42,512 bases of DNA from Xylanibacter rarus (GTDB lineage: Bacteria; Bacteroidota; Bacteroidia; Bacteroidales; Bacteroidaceae): positions 1 to 42,512 of the forward strand of contig NZ_LFQU01000028.1 in the NCBI RefSeq assembly GCF_001275135.1, read 5' to 3'. A model generated the notes under the pieces. The model made no database searches. It saw only the letters and a program-made list of their open reading frames with translations, and was not told the origin of the DNA. Within the stretch, counting starts at the first letter, position 1; each line of letters begins with the position of its first letter. The position numbers were made by a program, and so were the translations under genes. Shown here piece by piece: positions 25,311 through 33,385 of the stretch.

Positions 25311-26996
25311 TTACTTGCTTATTTTAGCCAGCTCAAGATCGTTGTTTGCGTATGTTGCAAGTGAAGGATCTTTCTGCAGAGCGCTCTTCAGATAAGAAGA
25401 AGCTGCGCTGTCGTTGCCCTGACGAGCATTCAGGATAGCCTGCAGATAGTCTGTCATAGCGTCCTTGTTCTTGATGCTGTTCAGAGTGTTAGCTGCACCG
25501 GCATAGTTTTTGTTAAGAATCTGAGCCAAAGCAGTTGTGTTGCAGTTGATACCGTTGAGGTTCTGCTCAGCTGTAGCATAGTCACCCTTAGCGAGGTTCA
25601 GAGTACCGAGAACCTTGTTGTAGTCACCAGCTCCGTTAGCCTTAGCGATATAGTTTTCAGCCTCGCTTACGTTGCCGTTCTTCAGTGCCATCAAGCCAAG
25701 GTTAGCGTTAGTCTCAGCAGCATTGCCGTTGATTGACTGAGCCTTAGCCAGATAGTTCTTAGCTTCAGCGTCGTTGCCCTTAGCGAACTCGATAGCAGCA
25801 ACGTTGTTGTAAGCACGGTAATCGTTAGGATAAACCTCGATAGTCTTCTTGTAGATAGCCTCCTGAGCGTCTACGTTGTCCTCAAGAGTAGCTGAGTAAA
25901 GAAGTTCGTCAACGCTAAGCTTTGTAGCGTCAGCCTTATACTGCTCCTTAATCTGCTCGTCGCTGCGGCCGATTGTCTCATAGTTGATGATCAGACGAGA
26001 ACGACGGAGTTCAGGAAGAATACCGTCAGCGAGCTCACGGAAACCTGCAGACATGTTGCGGATCTGCTGCTCACGCTCTTCAGGATCCTGATACATAGAA
26101 AGAACTCGGAGGATTACGTCCTTGTCCTGGATGTCAGAAGCCTGAACAAGCTGCTGGAAGCCTTCCCAGTCCTGTGCAGTATATTTACCGGTAACGTCAG
26201 ACTGAACCTTAGCGCTCTTAAGCTGTTTCTTAGCGTAGTCTACAGAAACATCCTGACGTTTGCTAGCCAATTTGTCGTTGAAGTCGAATCCACCATCAGG
26301 AGAAGCGTAAGCCAAAACCTCTACGTTCTTGATGTTCAGACCTTCCTTATCAGCGTTGATCTTCTTAAGCAGCTCAACAAACTCCTTAACAGAGTTGTTC
26401 TTCAGCTCGCTCTTGCGCAGGTTAGCCTGGTTGATGAGGAACTTAATCTGAGCAGCCTGTCTCTGATCTCTAACACGCTGGAATGTGTCGGGAGCGATGC
26501 AAGCGCCGCTTCCGGCGAGAGTATTCTTATAAAGTTCAGATGTAGCGATAACACCTTCAGCAACCTTAACAGCAGGAATCTCTACCTTCTTCTTCTTTTT
26601 GCCAACATAAGCATCGAAAGTCATATAAAGGTCGCTCTTCTGCATTTCGGGAACATACTTGAAGTTAGACTTCATTGTATAGTTACCTCCAGCCTTGTAA
26701 GCAATTGTCTGGTCGTTGCCCTCAACCTTTTCGCCCTGGAACTTAGCAGCCTGACCCTGTGCAGCCTGTCCGTTGCCATAACGCAGTTCGGGGATAACTG
26801 TAACCATAGCCTTTTTCTTCATGTACTTCTCGGGGAATGTACCATTGATTGTTACAGCCACCTGTCCACCTCTAGACTCGAGCGGATTAGGTGTAACATT
26901 GAAATTGTCAGCAGACAACTCTCCAAGCTTAGAAGAGCAAGAAGACAGTGCAATCACTGATGCTGCCGATAAGAATAAGATAAGATTTTTTTTCAT
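25311..26996 (-). CDS. Large TPR-containing lipoprotein
   Basis: The 561-residue protein has a lipobox (LSSC, Cys20), an N-terminal beta domain (about 25-150), a segment with OmpA-like features around NIKNVEVLAYASPDGGFDFNDKLASKRQDVSVDYAKKQLK (given here in pieces: VLAYASPDGG, NDKLASKRQD), and a C-terminal block of TPR repeats (about 370-540) rich in Asn and Ala. It is probably an outer-membrane or periplasmic scaffold attached to peptidoglycan. The codon use looks strongly biased (for example GTT/GCT and AAC/AAG), hinting at high expression. It begins only 22 nt after tRNA-Leu on the same strand with no visible promoter of its own. Confidence 0.82.
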   Translation of the reverse strand: MKKNLILFLSAASVIALSSCSSKLGELSADNFNVTPNPLESRGGQVAVTINGTFPEKYMKKKAMVTVIPELRYGNGQAAQGQAAKFQGEKVEGNDQTIAYKAGGNYTMKSNFKYVPEMQKSDLYMTFDAYVGKKKKKVEIPAVKVAEGVIATSELYKNTLAGSGACIAPDTFQRVRDQRQAAQIKFLINQANLRKSELKNNSVKEFVELLKKINADKEGLNIKNVEVLAYASPDGGFDFNDKLASKRQDVSVDYAKKQLKSAKVQSDVTGKYTAQDWEGFQQLVQASDIQDKDVILRVLSMYQDPEEREQQIRNMSAGFRELADGILPELRRSRLIINYETIGRSDEQIKEQYKADATKLSVDELLYSATLEDNVDAQEAIYKKTIEVYPNDYRAYNNVAAIEFAKGNDAEAKNYLAKAQSINGNAAETNANLGLMALKNGNVSEAENYIAKANGAGDYNKVLGTLNLAKGDYATAEQNLNGINCNTTALAQILNKNYAGAANTLNSIKNKDAMTDYLQAILNARQGNDSAASSYLKSALQKDPSLATYANNDLELAKISK

Positions 26997-27018
26997 AATG
27001 AAAGGTTTTAGATATAAG

Positions 27019-27104
27019 TGCCGCGAGCGGGACTCGAACCCGCACAGCCATTACTGGCCAAGGGATTTTAAGTCCCTCGTGTCTACCAATTCCACCATTG
27101 CGGC
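27019..27104 (-). tRNA. tRNA-Leu (anticodon TAA)
   Basis: An 86-nt cloverleaf with a long variable arm. The acceptor begins GCCGCAA and ends in TTGCGGC-type pairing (CGCGGC) with discriminator A. The anticodon loop ACTTAAAAT gives TAA, and the T-arm reads GGGTTCGAGTCCC. CCA is not encoded. Confidence 0.95.
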
Positions 27105-27112
27105 TCCACTAG

Positions 27113-27185
<73 letters not shown>

Positions 27186-27197
27186 ATTAGAGCAGTG

Positions 27198-27228
27198 CAA
27201 AGATAAGTTTATTTCTCGAAAGAGCAAA
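27198..27228 (-). promoter_or_regulatory. Strong promoter of the tRNA-Gly/tRNA-Leu unit
   Basis: On the minus strand TTTG (27225-27228) and TATCTTTG (27198-27205) are exactly 19 bases apart, a perfect consensus. The predicted start is a few bases before tRNA-Gly. It is also the nearest promoter for the TPR lipoprotein gene downstream. Confidence 0.75.
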
Positions 27229-27251
27229 CTAATTTACACATTTTAATACTC

Positions 27252-27821
27252 TCACTGCCCATTAATGACCGAAAGCACGCCTGTCGGGCCCGTTGTACTG
27301 CATCTGTAGCGTATAAGTTTGTCTCCGGGATCGCCGCTGGATATGATTCCGCCGTTGTTCATGTCGTACACGCGCTTGCAGCTCTTGCATGTCGCCTTGC
27401 CGGTTGTGTCCATCGTAAGTCCGTAGCGCGGCAGGTTACTCTCCTTGTAGCAGTTTGGGCACTGATTGTCGTAGGCATAGAAGATGGCCGGCGAGTTTAG
27501 GTTGCCGTAGCCCACGATAATTCCGCTCTCGTTATATGCCCCGAGGATTAGCGTGCGCTGCTCGTCGACGGCATTGAATGCCACGCGCTCGGTCTGTCCG
27601 GGAGCGGTGTTTGTGTTGAACACGAAATATCTTCCGCTCACTGCCGCATGGCAGAACACGCCTGGCGAAAGCGAATTCATGGCCGTGCCGAGCATAGGAC
27701 TGCGGTTGGCGCTGTTGTCGAATATGAAGTAGCAAGAGTCGCTGCTGAACTCAAACTCGGCATCGTCGCACGACACGAAGAGTGCCAGAAGGGATATTAT
27801 ATAATAGGTGTACTTTTTCAT
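27252..27821 (-). CDS. Rieske-like lipoprotein with a four-cysteine site
   Basis: The 189-residue lipoprotein (LFVSC, Cys18, then DDAEFEF) has a mature domain that follows the layout of Rieske proteins: two metal-binding loops and a last loop like YDMNNGGIISSGDPGDKLIRYR. Where a Rieske [2Fe-2S] site needs CxH and CxxH, this has CPNC (121-124) and CKSC (145-148), a zinc-ribbon-like all-cysteine set. It may bind Zn or Fe. Its start codon overlaps the argH stop by four bases, so it is translated from the argH transcript. No related redox partner is near. Confidence 0.7.
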   Translation of the reverse strand: MKKYTYYIISLLALFVSCDDAEFEFSSDSCYFIFDNSANRSPMLGTAMNSLSPGVFCHAAVSGRYFVFNTNTAPGQTERVAFNAVDEQRTLILGAYNESGIIVGYGNLNSPAIFYAYDNQCPNCYKESNLPRYGLTMDTTGKATCKSCKRVYDMNNGGIISSGDPGDKLIRYRCSTTGPTGVLSVINGQ

Positions 27822-29155
27822 TTCAGTAAGTTTTTCTCAGCATTTTCCATTTTCTCGAAGTGGAAACCGTCGAGACACTGCTCCATGAGAGCCTGTATCT
27901 TGTCGTTGCAGAGGTTTCCGATAGAGCCTTCGTGGGTGTGGTGTATGTTCTTGTCGGGCACGAACTGACCTGCCTCGATGTCGAGTCCAACCTTCTTGTA
28001 GGCGTCTCTGAAGGGCATGCCGGCAGCCGCAAGGCGGTTTACTTCCTCAACGGAGAACATGAGGTCGTACATCTTGTTGTCGAGGATGTTGCGGTTTACC
28101 TCCATCTTGTTGATGATGTAGGCAGCCATCTGCAAGCAGTCCTTAAGCTCGTCGAAAGCAGGAAGGAACGACTCCTTGATAATCTGCAGGTCGCGGAAAT
28201 AGCCGCACGGCAGGTTGTTCATTATCAGCACAATCTGCTGCGGCAGCGCCTGCAGCTTGTTGCATTTGGCGCGTATCAGCTCGAACACGTCGGGATTCTT
28301 CTTGTGGGGCATGATGCTGCTGCCTGTGGTACACTCCTTCGGGAGCTTGACGAACGAGAAGTTCTGGCTGTTGAACATGCAGGCGTCGAATGCCATCTTG
28401 GCCACAGTGCCGGCTATCGACGCCATGGCAAATGCCACGTTGCGCTCTGTCTTGCCGCGCCCCATCTGAGCGTACACCACGTTATAGTTCATCGTGTCGA
28501 AGCCCAGCAGCTCGGTTGTCATGGTGCGGTTGAGCGGGAACGACGAGCCGTAGCCGGCAGCGCTGCCCAGCGGATTACGGTTGGTCATGCGCCATGCAGC
28601 CTGCAGGAAGAGCATGTCGTCGGCAAGGCTCTCGGCATAGGCTCCGAACCAAAGGCCGAACGAGCTGGGCATGGCCACCTGAAGATGGGTGTAGCCGGGC
28701 ATGAGCACGTCCTTAAACTGGTTACTCTTTTCTATCAGCTCATCGAAAAGCACCTTGACGAGCATTGCGATGTCTCTGATTTCATGACGGATGAAGAGTT
28801 TAAGGTCTACCAGCACCTGGTCGTTGCGCGAGCGTCCGCTGTGAATCTTCTTGCCCATGTCGCCAAGCTTGCGCGTAAGCATGAGCTCCACCTGCGAATG
28901 AACATCCTCTACGCCGTCCTCAATGACAAACTCGCCGCGCTCGCACACGGCATAGATGTTCTTCAGTTCGGCCAGAAGTGCCTTAAGCTCGTCGCTGCCA
29001 AGCAGTCCGATCGACTCGAGCATGGTGATGTGTGCCATTGAGCCCAGCACGTCATACTTGGCCAGATACATGTCCATCTCGCGGTCGCGCCCTACGGTGA
29101 ACCGCTCTATCTCTTCGTTAATTCCGTAATTTTTCTCCCAAAGTTTATTTGACAT
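27818..29155 (-). CDS. argH: Argininosuccinate lyase
   Basis: The 445-residue enzyme cleaves argininosuccinate into arginine and fumarate, the last step of arginine synthesis. Diagnostic segments are HSGRSRNDQ (105-113), GYTHLQ (154-159, catalytic His157) and the fumarase-superfamily signature GSSIMPHKKNP (278-288, catalytic Ser). The frame extends 50 codons upstream to 29305, overlapping the SRPBCC gene, but the ATG at 29155 (MSNKLWEKNYG) is the family start. It is in the pyrE - SRPBCC - argH - lipoprotein cluster; the next gene overlaps its stop by four bases. Confidence 0.95.
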   Translation of the reverse strand: MSNKLWEKNYGINEEIERFTVGRDREMDMYLAKYDVLGSMAHITMLESIGLLGSDELKALLAELKNIYAVCERGEFVIEDGVEDVHSQVELMLTRKLGDMGKKIHSGRSRNDQVLVDLKLFIRHEIRDIAMLVKVLFDELIEKSNQFKDVLMPGYTHLQVAMPSSFGLWFGAYAESLADDMLFLQAAWRMTNRNPLGSAAGYGSSFPLNRTMTTELLGFDTMNYNVVYAQMGRGKTERNVAFAMASIAGTVAKMAFDACMFNSQNFSFVKLPKECTTGSSIMPHKKNPDVFELIRAKCNKLQALPQQIVLIMNNLPCGYFRDLQIIKESFLPAFDELKDCLQMAAYIINKMEVNRNILDNKMYDLMFSVEEVNRLAAAGMPFRDAYKKVGLDIEAGQFVPDKNIHHTHEGSIGNLCNDKIQALMEQCLDGFHFEKMENAEKNLLK

Positions 29156-29261
29156 CGCAATACTAATTTTATCATAATGCCCCACTGCGGCCGGCGTCTG
29201 CGCGCCCGGCCGTAATGGGGCTGCATTTATTATATAAGGTATAAGCCCTAAACGCCGCGGC

Positions 29262-29678
29262 CTACTCGTAAGGAATGGCTGCCAGCGCGTCGGCAATCTT
29301 GTCAACGCCGTCCTGCAGCTTGCTGCCTATCATGGGCTTCAGGAACATGGGTATGTCGGCCTTAACCGTAACCTTCATCTTGCTTGTGGTGTCGGTTACG
29401 GGCAAGAGCTGTATCCACATGGTGAAAGGCACGGGCGAGTTGGCCGTCTCGAACTTTATGCACTTGGGTTCTTCGCGCTCGATGATGTTGAGCGTTATGC
29501 TGCCCACGGGCGGCACGCTCACCGACACGCTGTCGCGACTGAACGTCAGGTCGTTGATCTTGTCGGCCGGTATGCGGTCTTTCACCTTCTCGATGTTCTC
29601 GAGATTGCTAAGCCGCTCATAAACATTCTGCTGCGGATATGGTATCTGCTTCACTCCGCTCTCATACTTGCTGCTCAT
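29262..29678 (-). CDS. SRPBCC-family (START-like) small cytoplasmic protein
   Basis: The 138-residue protein has the START/polyketide-cyclase fold pattern: an N-terminal strand then a helix (ESGVKQIPYPQQNVYERLSNLENIEKV), several strands, and a long C-terminal helix (FLKPMIGSKLQDGVDKIADALAAIPYE). Members bind hydrophobic ligands, and the ligand here is unknown. The ATG at 29678 (MSSKYES) is preferred over 29699 because it fits the family N-terminus. It lies 55 bases after pyrE and 106 bases before argH on the same strand, an arrangement common in Bacteroidales. Confidence 0.8.
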   Translation of the reverse strand: MSSKYESGVKQIPYPQQNVYERLSNLENIEKVKDRIPADKINDLTFSRDSVSVSVPPVGSITLNIIEREEPKCIKFETANSPVPFTMWIQLLPVTDTTSKMKVTVKADIPMFLKPMIGSKLQDGVDKIADALAAIPYE

Positions 29679-29733
29679 GTCTCTATTTGTGTTATCCACA
29701 CCGCCGCTGTCTGCGGCGTATGTGCTGTTAGTG

Positions 29734-30366
29734 TTATTTCTTCCAGTTAGCAGGATCCTTGCGCCACTCGTGCAGCAGCTCTACGTCGGCCTCAGAGATA
29801 TATCCTGTCTCAACAGCCTCAGCCACTACGTGCTCATAGTCGGTAAGAGTTACCAGCTCTACGCCGGCATCCTCGAACGCCTTCTGTGCAACGGGGAATC
29901 CGTAAGTGTAAGATGCAACCATACCTACCACCTCAACGCCTGCCTGGCGCAGAGCCTCAACAGCCTTAAGGCTGCTTCCGCCTGTAGATATAAGGTCTTC
30001 AACGACAACCACCTTTGCGCCTTCGGGCAGCTCACCCTCAATGAGGTTGCCCATGCCGTGGTCTTTAGCCTTGCTGCGGACATAAACGAACGGCAGACCG
30101 AGAGCATCGGCCACGAGCGCTCCCTGAGCTATGGCTCCTGTGGCAACGCCGGCAACGGCATCAGCCTGCGGGAAATGCTCAAGCACTGCATGCACAAGCT
30201 CGAGCTTCACATAGCTGCGCAGGTCAGGATACGACAGGGCCTTGCGGTTATCGCAATAGAAGGGCGACTTCCATCCCGAAGCCCATGTGAACGGATTGTT
30301 TGGCTGAAGCTTTATAGCCTTTATCTTCAGCAGCTTTGATGCAAATGCTTTTTTCAGTGTGTCCAT
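29734..30366 (-). CDS. pyrE: Orotate phosphoribosyltransferase
   Basis: The 210-residue enzyme joins orotate and PRPP to make orotidine 5'-phosphate in pyrimidine synthesis. It carries the PRPP-binding motif VVEDLISTGGSS (121-132), the mobile loop with RSKAKDHGMGN (97-107), and the N-terminal TWASGWKSPFYCDNRK typical of PyrE. The length is normal. It is the first gene of the pyrE-SRPBCC-argH-lipoprotein operon and has a good promoter at 30464-30495 and a structured leader of about 90 nt. Confidence 0.95.
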   Translation of the reverse strand: MDTLKKAFASKLLKIKAIKLQPNNPFTWASGWKSPFYCDNRKALSYPDLRSYVKLELVHAVLEHFPQADAVAGVATGAIAQGALVADALGLPFVYVRSKAKDHGMGNLIEGELPEGAKVVVVEDLISTGGSSLKAVEALRQAGVEVVGMVASYTYGFPVAQKAFEDAGVELVTLTDYEHVVAEAVETGYISEADVELLHEWRKDPANWKK

Positions 30367-30395
30367 ATTTGTATTGTTTTTATTGTTTTAAATTA

Positions 30396-30443
30396 TGCCG
30401 GGCGGCGCGCCGGCCTTCATGCCTTGTTTGCCGTCGTGCCCGG
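30396..30443 (-). promoter_or_regulatory. GC-rich hairpin in the pyrE leader
   Basis: GCCGGGC (plus 30396-30402) and GCCCGGC (plus 30437-30443) are complementary in the leader RNA, with the further palindrome GGCCGGCGCGCCGCC inside. It is followed by A/T-rich sequence rather than a clean U run. It may act in attenuation of pyrE; this is inference. Confidence 0.35.
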
Positions 30444-30463
30444 CTCACCGCCTTTTCATCCTG

Positions 30464-30495
30464 CAAAGTTACGTTTTTTTGGGTGCAAAACCAAA
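30464..30495 (-). promoter_or_regulatory. Promoter of pyrE
   Basis: On the minus strand TTTG (30492-30495) and TAACTTTG (30464-30471) are 20 bases apart, a good Bacteroidetes promoter. Transcription would start near 30458. Confidence 0.65.
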
Positions 30496-30634
30496 TTATC
30501 CGGCCTTTTTTGCCCTAAACGTGCGCATCACGACTATGTTACGCCCCAGACACCGCTGCGCATCCGGCATCGCCGGAAAGGTAATTCAGAGCATGGTTTC
30601 CATCGTCTTTCATAACCGTCTGATATTCAACGCA

Positions 30635-30721
30635 TTGCAAAAGGCCATGTTTTAGGCTCTAAAAGGCCGTCTTTTGCAGGCTAAAAGGTGCCCTTTTGCA
30701 ACGCGAAAGGATACCTTTTAG
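30635..30721. repeat. Palindromic motif tile (CTAAAAGG / CTTTTGC type)
   Basis: Within 87 bases occur TTGCAAAAGG (30635), CTAAAAGG (30659), CTTTTGCAGG, CTAAAAGG (30681), CCTTTTGCAA (30692), CGCGAAAGG and CCTTTTAG (30714), several of which are reverse complements of each other. Similar but less regular motif runs occur around 7558-7630 and 20320-20400. Confidence 0.6.
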
Positions 30722-30986
30722 AATACGCCCGATATTCTGTCGTCTGACAGCGTGCCGCGGCATGGGTATGTCATACACGTAGTACACCCGGCACAGGGAC
30801 ATAGTACACCTCATACACCTTATTATATTGCATATCGCACTACCAGCCGGCATGCCTCAGCATGGCTATTGCGGCTTCATTAGCGGTATTTTTCTTAAAT
30901 TCTGTTTATATCCCCGCAATATTCAGCCACAGATTGCAAACAGACGTTAAAAATTGCACCTTAATTGCATTTTCTTGTCCAAATGC

Positions 30987-31017
30987 TTGGAAGTTATGTT
31001 TTATTAGTCTACATTTG
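30987..31017 (+). promoter_or_regulatory. Promoter of the DUF3836-ABC-GntR operon
   Basis: TTG (30987-30989) and TACATTTG (31010-31017) are 20 bases apart, a good Bacteroidetes promoter. The predicted start near 31023 falls inside the adjoining inverted repeat. Confidence 0.7.
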
Positions 31018-31018
31018 C

Positions 31019-31042
31019 AGTGTACTAATAAACTAGTACACT
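31019..31042. promoter_or_regulatory. Probable operator for the YtrA-type GntR regulator
   Basis: AGTGTACTA (31019-31027) and TAGTACACT (31034-31042) form a perfect 9-bp inverted repeat around a 6-nt spacer, immediately after the -7 box and covering the expected transcription start. This is the type of site bound by GntR/YtrA dimers. The operon it controls ends with such a regulator, so autorepression is the natural reading. Confidence 0.75.
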
Positions 31043-31093
31043 ATAAGACATTAACAGACAAACAATTATTGACAATTAAAGACATTAACAATT

Positions 31094-31579
31094 ATGAGTA
31101 CTATTATCACAACAGCAACAATCATGGCGATGTATCTTAACGCCGCCGGAAGCGCAAACTCGCAATATGCATATAACGCAGACATTGAGAACGGACAGGT
31201 CAGCACAATGTATGTAATGAACAAGAGCGGCAAAAGCCTCAGCGGAAAGCTGAAATACAGCTACACTTACGACGCCGCAGGACGACTGACAGCCAAGACG
31301 GCAAGCCGCTACAACAGTCTGACGGGCAAGTATGTGCCTGCCTTCCGCCTCGACTTCAGCTACACGGCCGACGGATATGCCGTTGAAAGATGCACATGGA
31401 ACAGTCGCAGCAAGAGCTTCAACCGCCCTGACAGCCGCACCGAATACCGCCATGAAATGAGTAATGTGATGGCCGTTACAAACTATGAATGGAGCGACGC
31501 CGAGGGCAAGATGCTCGCCGTGGACAACATGCTTGTGATGACACAGACCGACGGCTATCTGCTGGCAAGCCTGCTGTAA
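31094..31579 (+). CDS. Small secreted DUF3836-type protein
   Basis: The 161-residue protein has a hydrophobic N-terminus with a likely signal peptide (up to about SANSQ, residue 24) and a compact domain with RHS/YD-like strand repeats (YSYTYDAAGRLTAKTASRY, FRLDFSYTADGYAVERCTW, NVMAVTNYEWSDAEGKML). It resembles DUF3836 proteins of Bacteroidetes, which have no assigned function; this family call is by overall resemblance. It is the first gene behind the GntR-type operator and precedes the ABC ATPase gene by 106 bases without another promoter, so it likely belongs to the same operon. Confidence 0.65.
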   Translation: MSTIITTATIMAMYLNAAGSANSQYAYNADIENGQVSTMYVMNKSGKSLSGKLKYSYTYDAAGRLTAKTASRYNSLTGKYVPAFRLDFSYTADGYAVERCTWNSRSKSFNRPDSRTEYRHEMSNVMAVTNYEWSDAEGKMLAVDNMLVMTQTDGYLLASLL

Positions 31580-31685
31580 GAGGAGCGCGCAGCGGCAGCA
31601 ATAATCACCACCACTGCCCCATCCTTCCCATTACTTCCATCTCTCCCATTAACAACAAACACCCCATAAAATAAAAAGAAACGAT

Positions 31686-32513
31686 ATGATAGAAATAAGC
31701 AACCTTAAATACAGATATGCAGGCGCAAAGCAATATGTGTTCAACAACTTCAGCCTGTCTCTCAGCGAGAACAACATCTACGGACTGCTCGGCAAGAACG
31801 GCATGGGCAAGTCTACCCTGCTCTACCTCATCAGCGGACTGCTGCGCAAGGAGCAAGGCACGATAACCATAGACGGCATCGAGACCGACCGCCACGACCC
31901 TGCCGTGCTGAGCGAGATATTCCTCGTGCCCGAGGAGTTTGAGCTGATGCCGATGAGCCTCGACGCCTATGTCAAGATGAACGAGCCGTTCTATCCGCGC
32001 TTCAGCCGCGAGGTGCTCAACAGCTGTCTGAGCGACTTTGAGCTTACGCCCGATATCAACCTCAAGGAACTTTCCATGGGACAGAAGAAGAAGGTGTACA
32101 TGAGCTTCGCCCTGGCAGCCAACACCAAGCTGCTGCTGATGGACGAGCCTACCAACGGATTAGACATTCCGTCGAAGAGCCAGTTCCGCAAGGTGGTGGC
32201 AAACAACATGAGCGACGACCGCACCATGATAATATCAACCCATCAGGTGCACGACGTTGAGTCGCTGCTCGACCACATCATGATACTCGACCACTCTGAG
32301 CTGCTGCTCAACGAGTCGGTGGCCGACATCTGCAGCAAGTACAGCTTTGAGTTCCGCTCAATGGGCGAGCCGGCCGACGACGTAATATACGCCGAGCCGT
32401 CGCTGCAGGGCAACGCCGTGATAACACGCAGACGCGAGGACGAAGACGAAACTCAGCTCAACCTCGAACTGCTCTTCAACGCCGTAACAAAGAAGCTGCT
32501 GCCGGGCGAATAA
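31686..32513 (+). CDS. ABC transporter ATP-binding protein
   Basis: The 275-residue ATPase has Walker A GKNGMGKST (36-44), the signature LSMGQKKK (129-136) and Walker B with D-loop LLLMDEPTNGLD (149-160). The signature LSMGQ with Lys-rich follow-up is typical of the YtrB/CcmA/EcsA-like group that pairs with ABC-2 permeases. A C-terminal extension of about 65 residues (after the switch His) is rich in Glu/Asp. It presumably powers the two membrane proteins encoded next. Confidence 0.9.
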   Translation: MIEISNLKYRYAGAKQYVFNNFSLSLSENNIYGLLGKNGMGKSTLLYLISGLLRKEQGTITIDGIETDRHDPAVLSEIFLVPEEFELMPMSLDAYVKMNEPFYPRFSREVLNSCLSDFELTPDINLKELSMGQKKKVYMSFALAANTKLLLMDEPTNGLDIPSKSQFRKVVANNMSDDRTMIISTHQVHDVESLLDHIMILDHSELLLNESVADICSKYSFEFRSMGEPADDVIYAEPSLQGNAVITRRREDEDETQLNLELLFNAVTKKLLPGE

Positions 32514-32566
32514 CAGCCTATGCAGCGCAAGACACACATAGAATATAAGACTAAAAACGATTCAAG

Positions 32567-33385
32567 ATGAGCAACTTTAATACAAAACGATTCATACAGA
32601 CGCTCAAATGGTCGGCCATGGCCACCAAGAAAGAGATTGCAACCATAGCCGGATGCATGTTTTTCCTATACATGGTGCCGTTCATAATGTCGGTTATAAG
32701 CACACAAGGCGAGCCCGACATCGTGGCAGACGCAAGCATAGAAAACGCCACCTTGGTATGCACGTTCTTCTTCGGGGTGTACACAATGATCAGCGGATGC
32801 TGGATTATGAACAACATGAAGACCAAGGAGCAGCGCATAACGTTCAAGATGCTGCCGGCATCCGACCTCGAGAAGTTTATCGTCCGCGTACTATACATCA
32901 CGGTGGTATGGATGCTTATCGGCGTCGTAGCGTTCTGTCTGGCCGACTTCTGCCGCATGCTGATTTGCTTCATATCAGGCTCTCACGGAACCTACAGCAC
33001 CATACCCGACGTGCTCAACATGTGGTTTGGCCCGGCAGACACACACTCAATGCGCATGACAGCCTGGGGGCTGGACTTTATAGCAGGCGTTATGGCCGTC
33101 AATGCATGGGCATTTTGGGCTCACTCGTTCTACGTTCTGGGCGGAGCCTTCTTCCGTCGCCGCCAGTTTATACTTACCTCATGCGCTCACTTCGCGCTCG
33201 GCATACTGTCGCTGATAATAATATCCTATATTCCTTTGTCAGCCAAGGAAGGTTTGAAGTTCGTGAACACCATTGCTTATGTTTATACGGCCGTCGCCAT
33301 AATGGTCGGTCTGCTAAACTGGTGGCTGACCTACAGGCTGTTCAAGCGCTCGCAAGTTATCAACAATAAATGGATCAATCTATGA
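32567..33385 (+). CDS. ABC-2-like membrane protein, paralogue 1
   Basis: The 272-residue protein has about six hydrophobic segments and starts MSNFNTKRFIQTLKW and ends QVINNKWINL. Conserved inside are NMKTKEQRITFKMLPASDLEKF and the ALEKF/ASDLEKF helix, also present in the next protein. It should be one half of the membrane channel for the ATPase encoded upstream. Substrate unknown. The next gene overlaps its stop by four bases (ATGA). Confidence 0.8.
   Translation: MSNFNTKRFIQTLKWSAMATKKEIATIAGCMFFLYMVPFIMSVISTQGEPDIVADASIENATLVCTFFFGVYTMISGCWIMNNMKTKEQRITFKMLPASDLEKFIVRVLYITVVWMLIGVVAFCLADFCRMLICFISGSHGTYSTIPDVLNMWFGPADTHSMRMTAWGLDFIAGVMAVNAWAFWAHSFYVLGGAFFRRRQFILTSCAHFALGILSLIIISYIPLSAKEGLKFVNTIAYVYTAVAIMVGLLNWWLTYRLFKRSQVINNKWINL

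Larger units (their letters stand above)
30367..31093. other. Gene-free region with the pyrE and DUF3836 promoters and repeats
   Basis: No credible open frame is seen. The region holds the pyrE leader and promoter, a tile of palindromic CTAAAAGG/CTTTTGC motifs (30635-30721), two direct TAGTACAC half-sites (30780 and 30802), and the GntR-type operator and promoter of the next operon. Confidence 0.7.

Noticed and set aside
29156-29305. Fifty extra N-terminal codons for argH
   Set aside because: They overlap the SRPBCC gene, have no resemblance to the family, and the family start MSNKLWEKNYG is at 29155.
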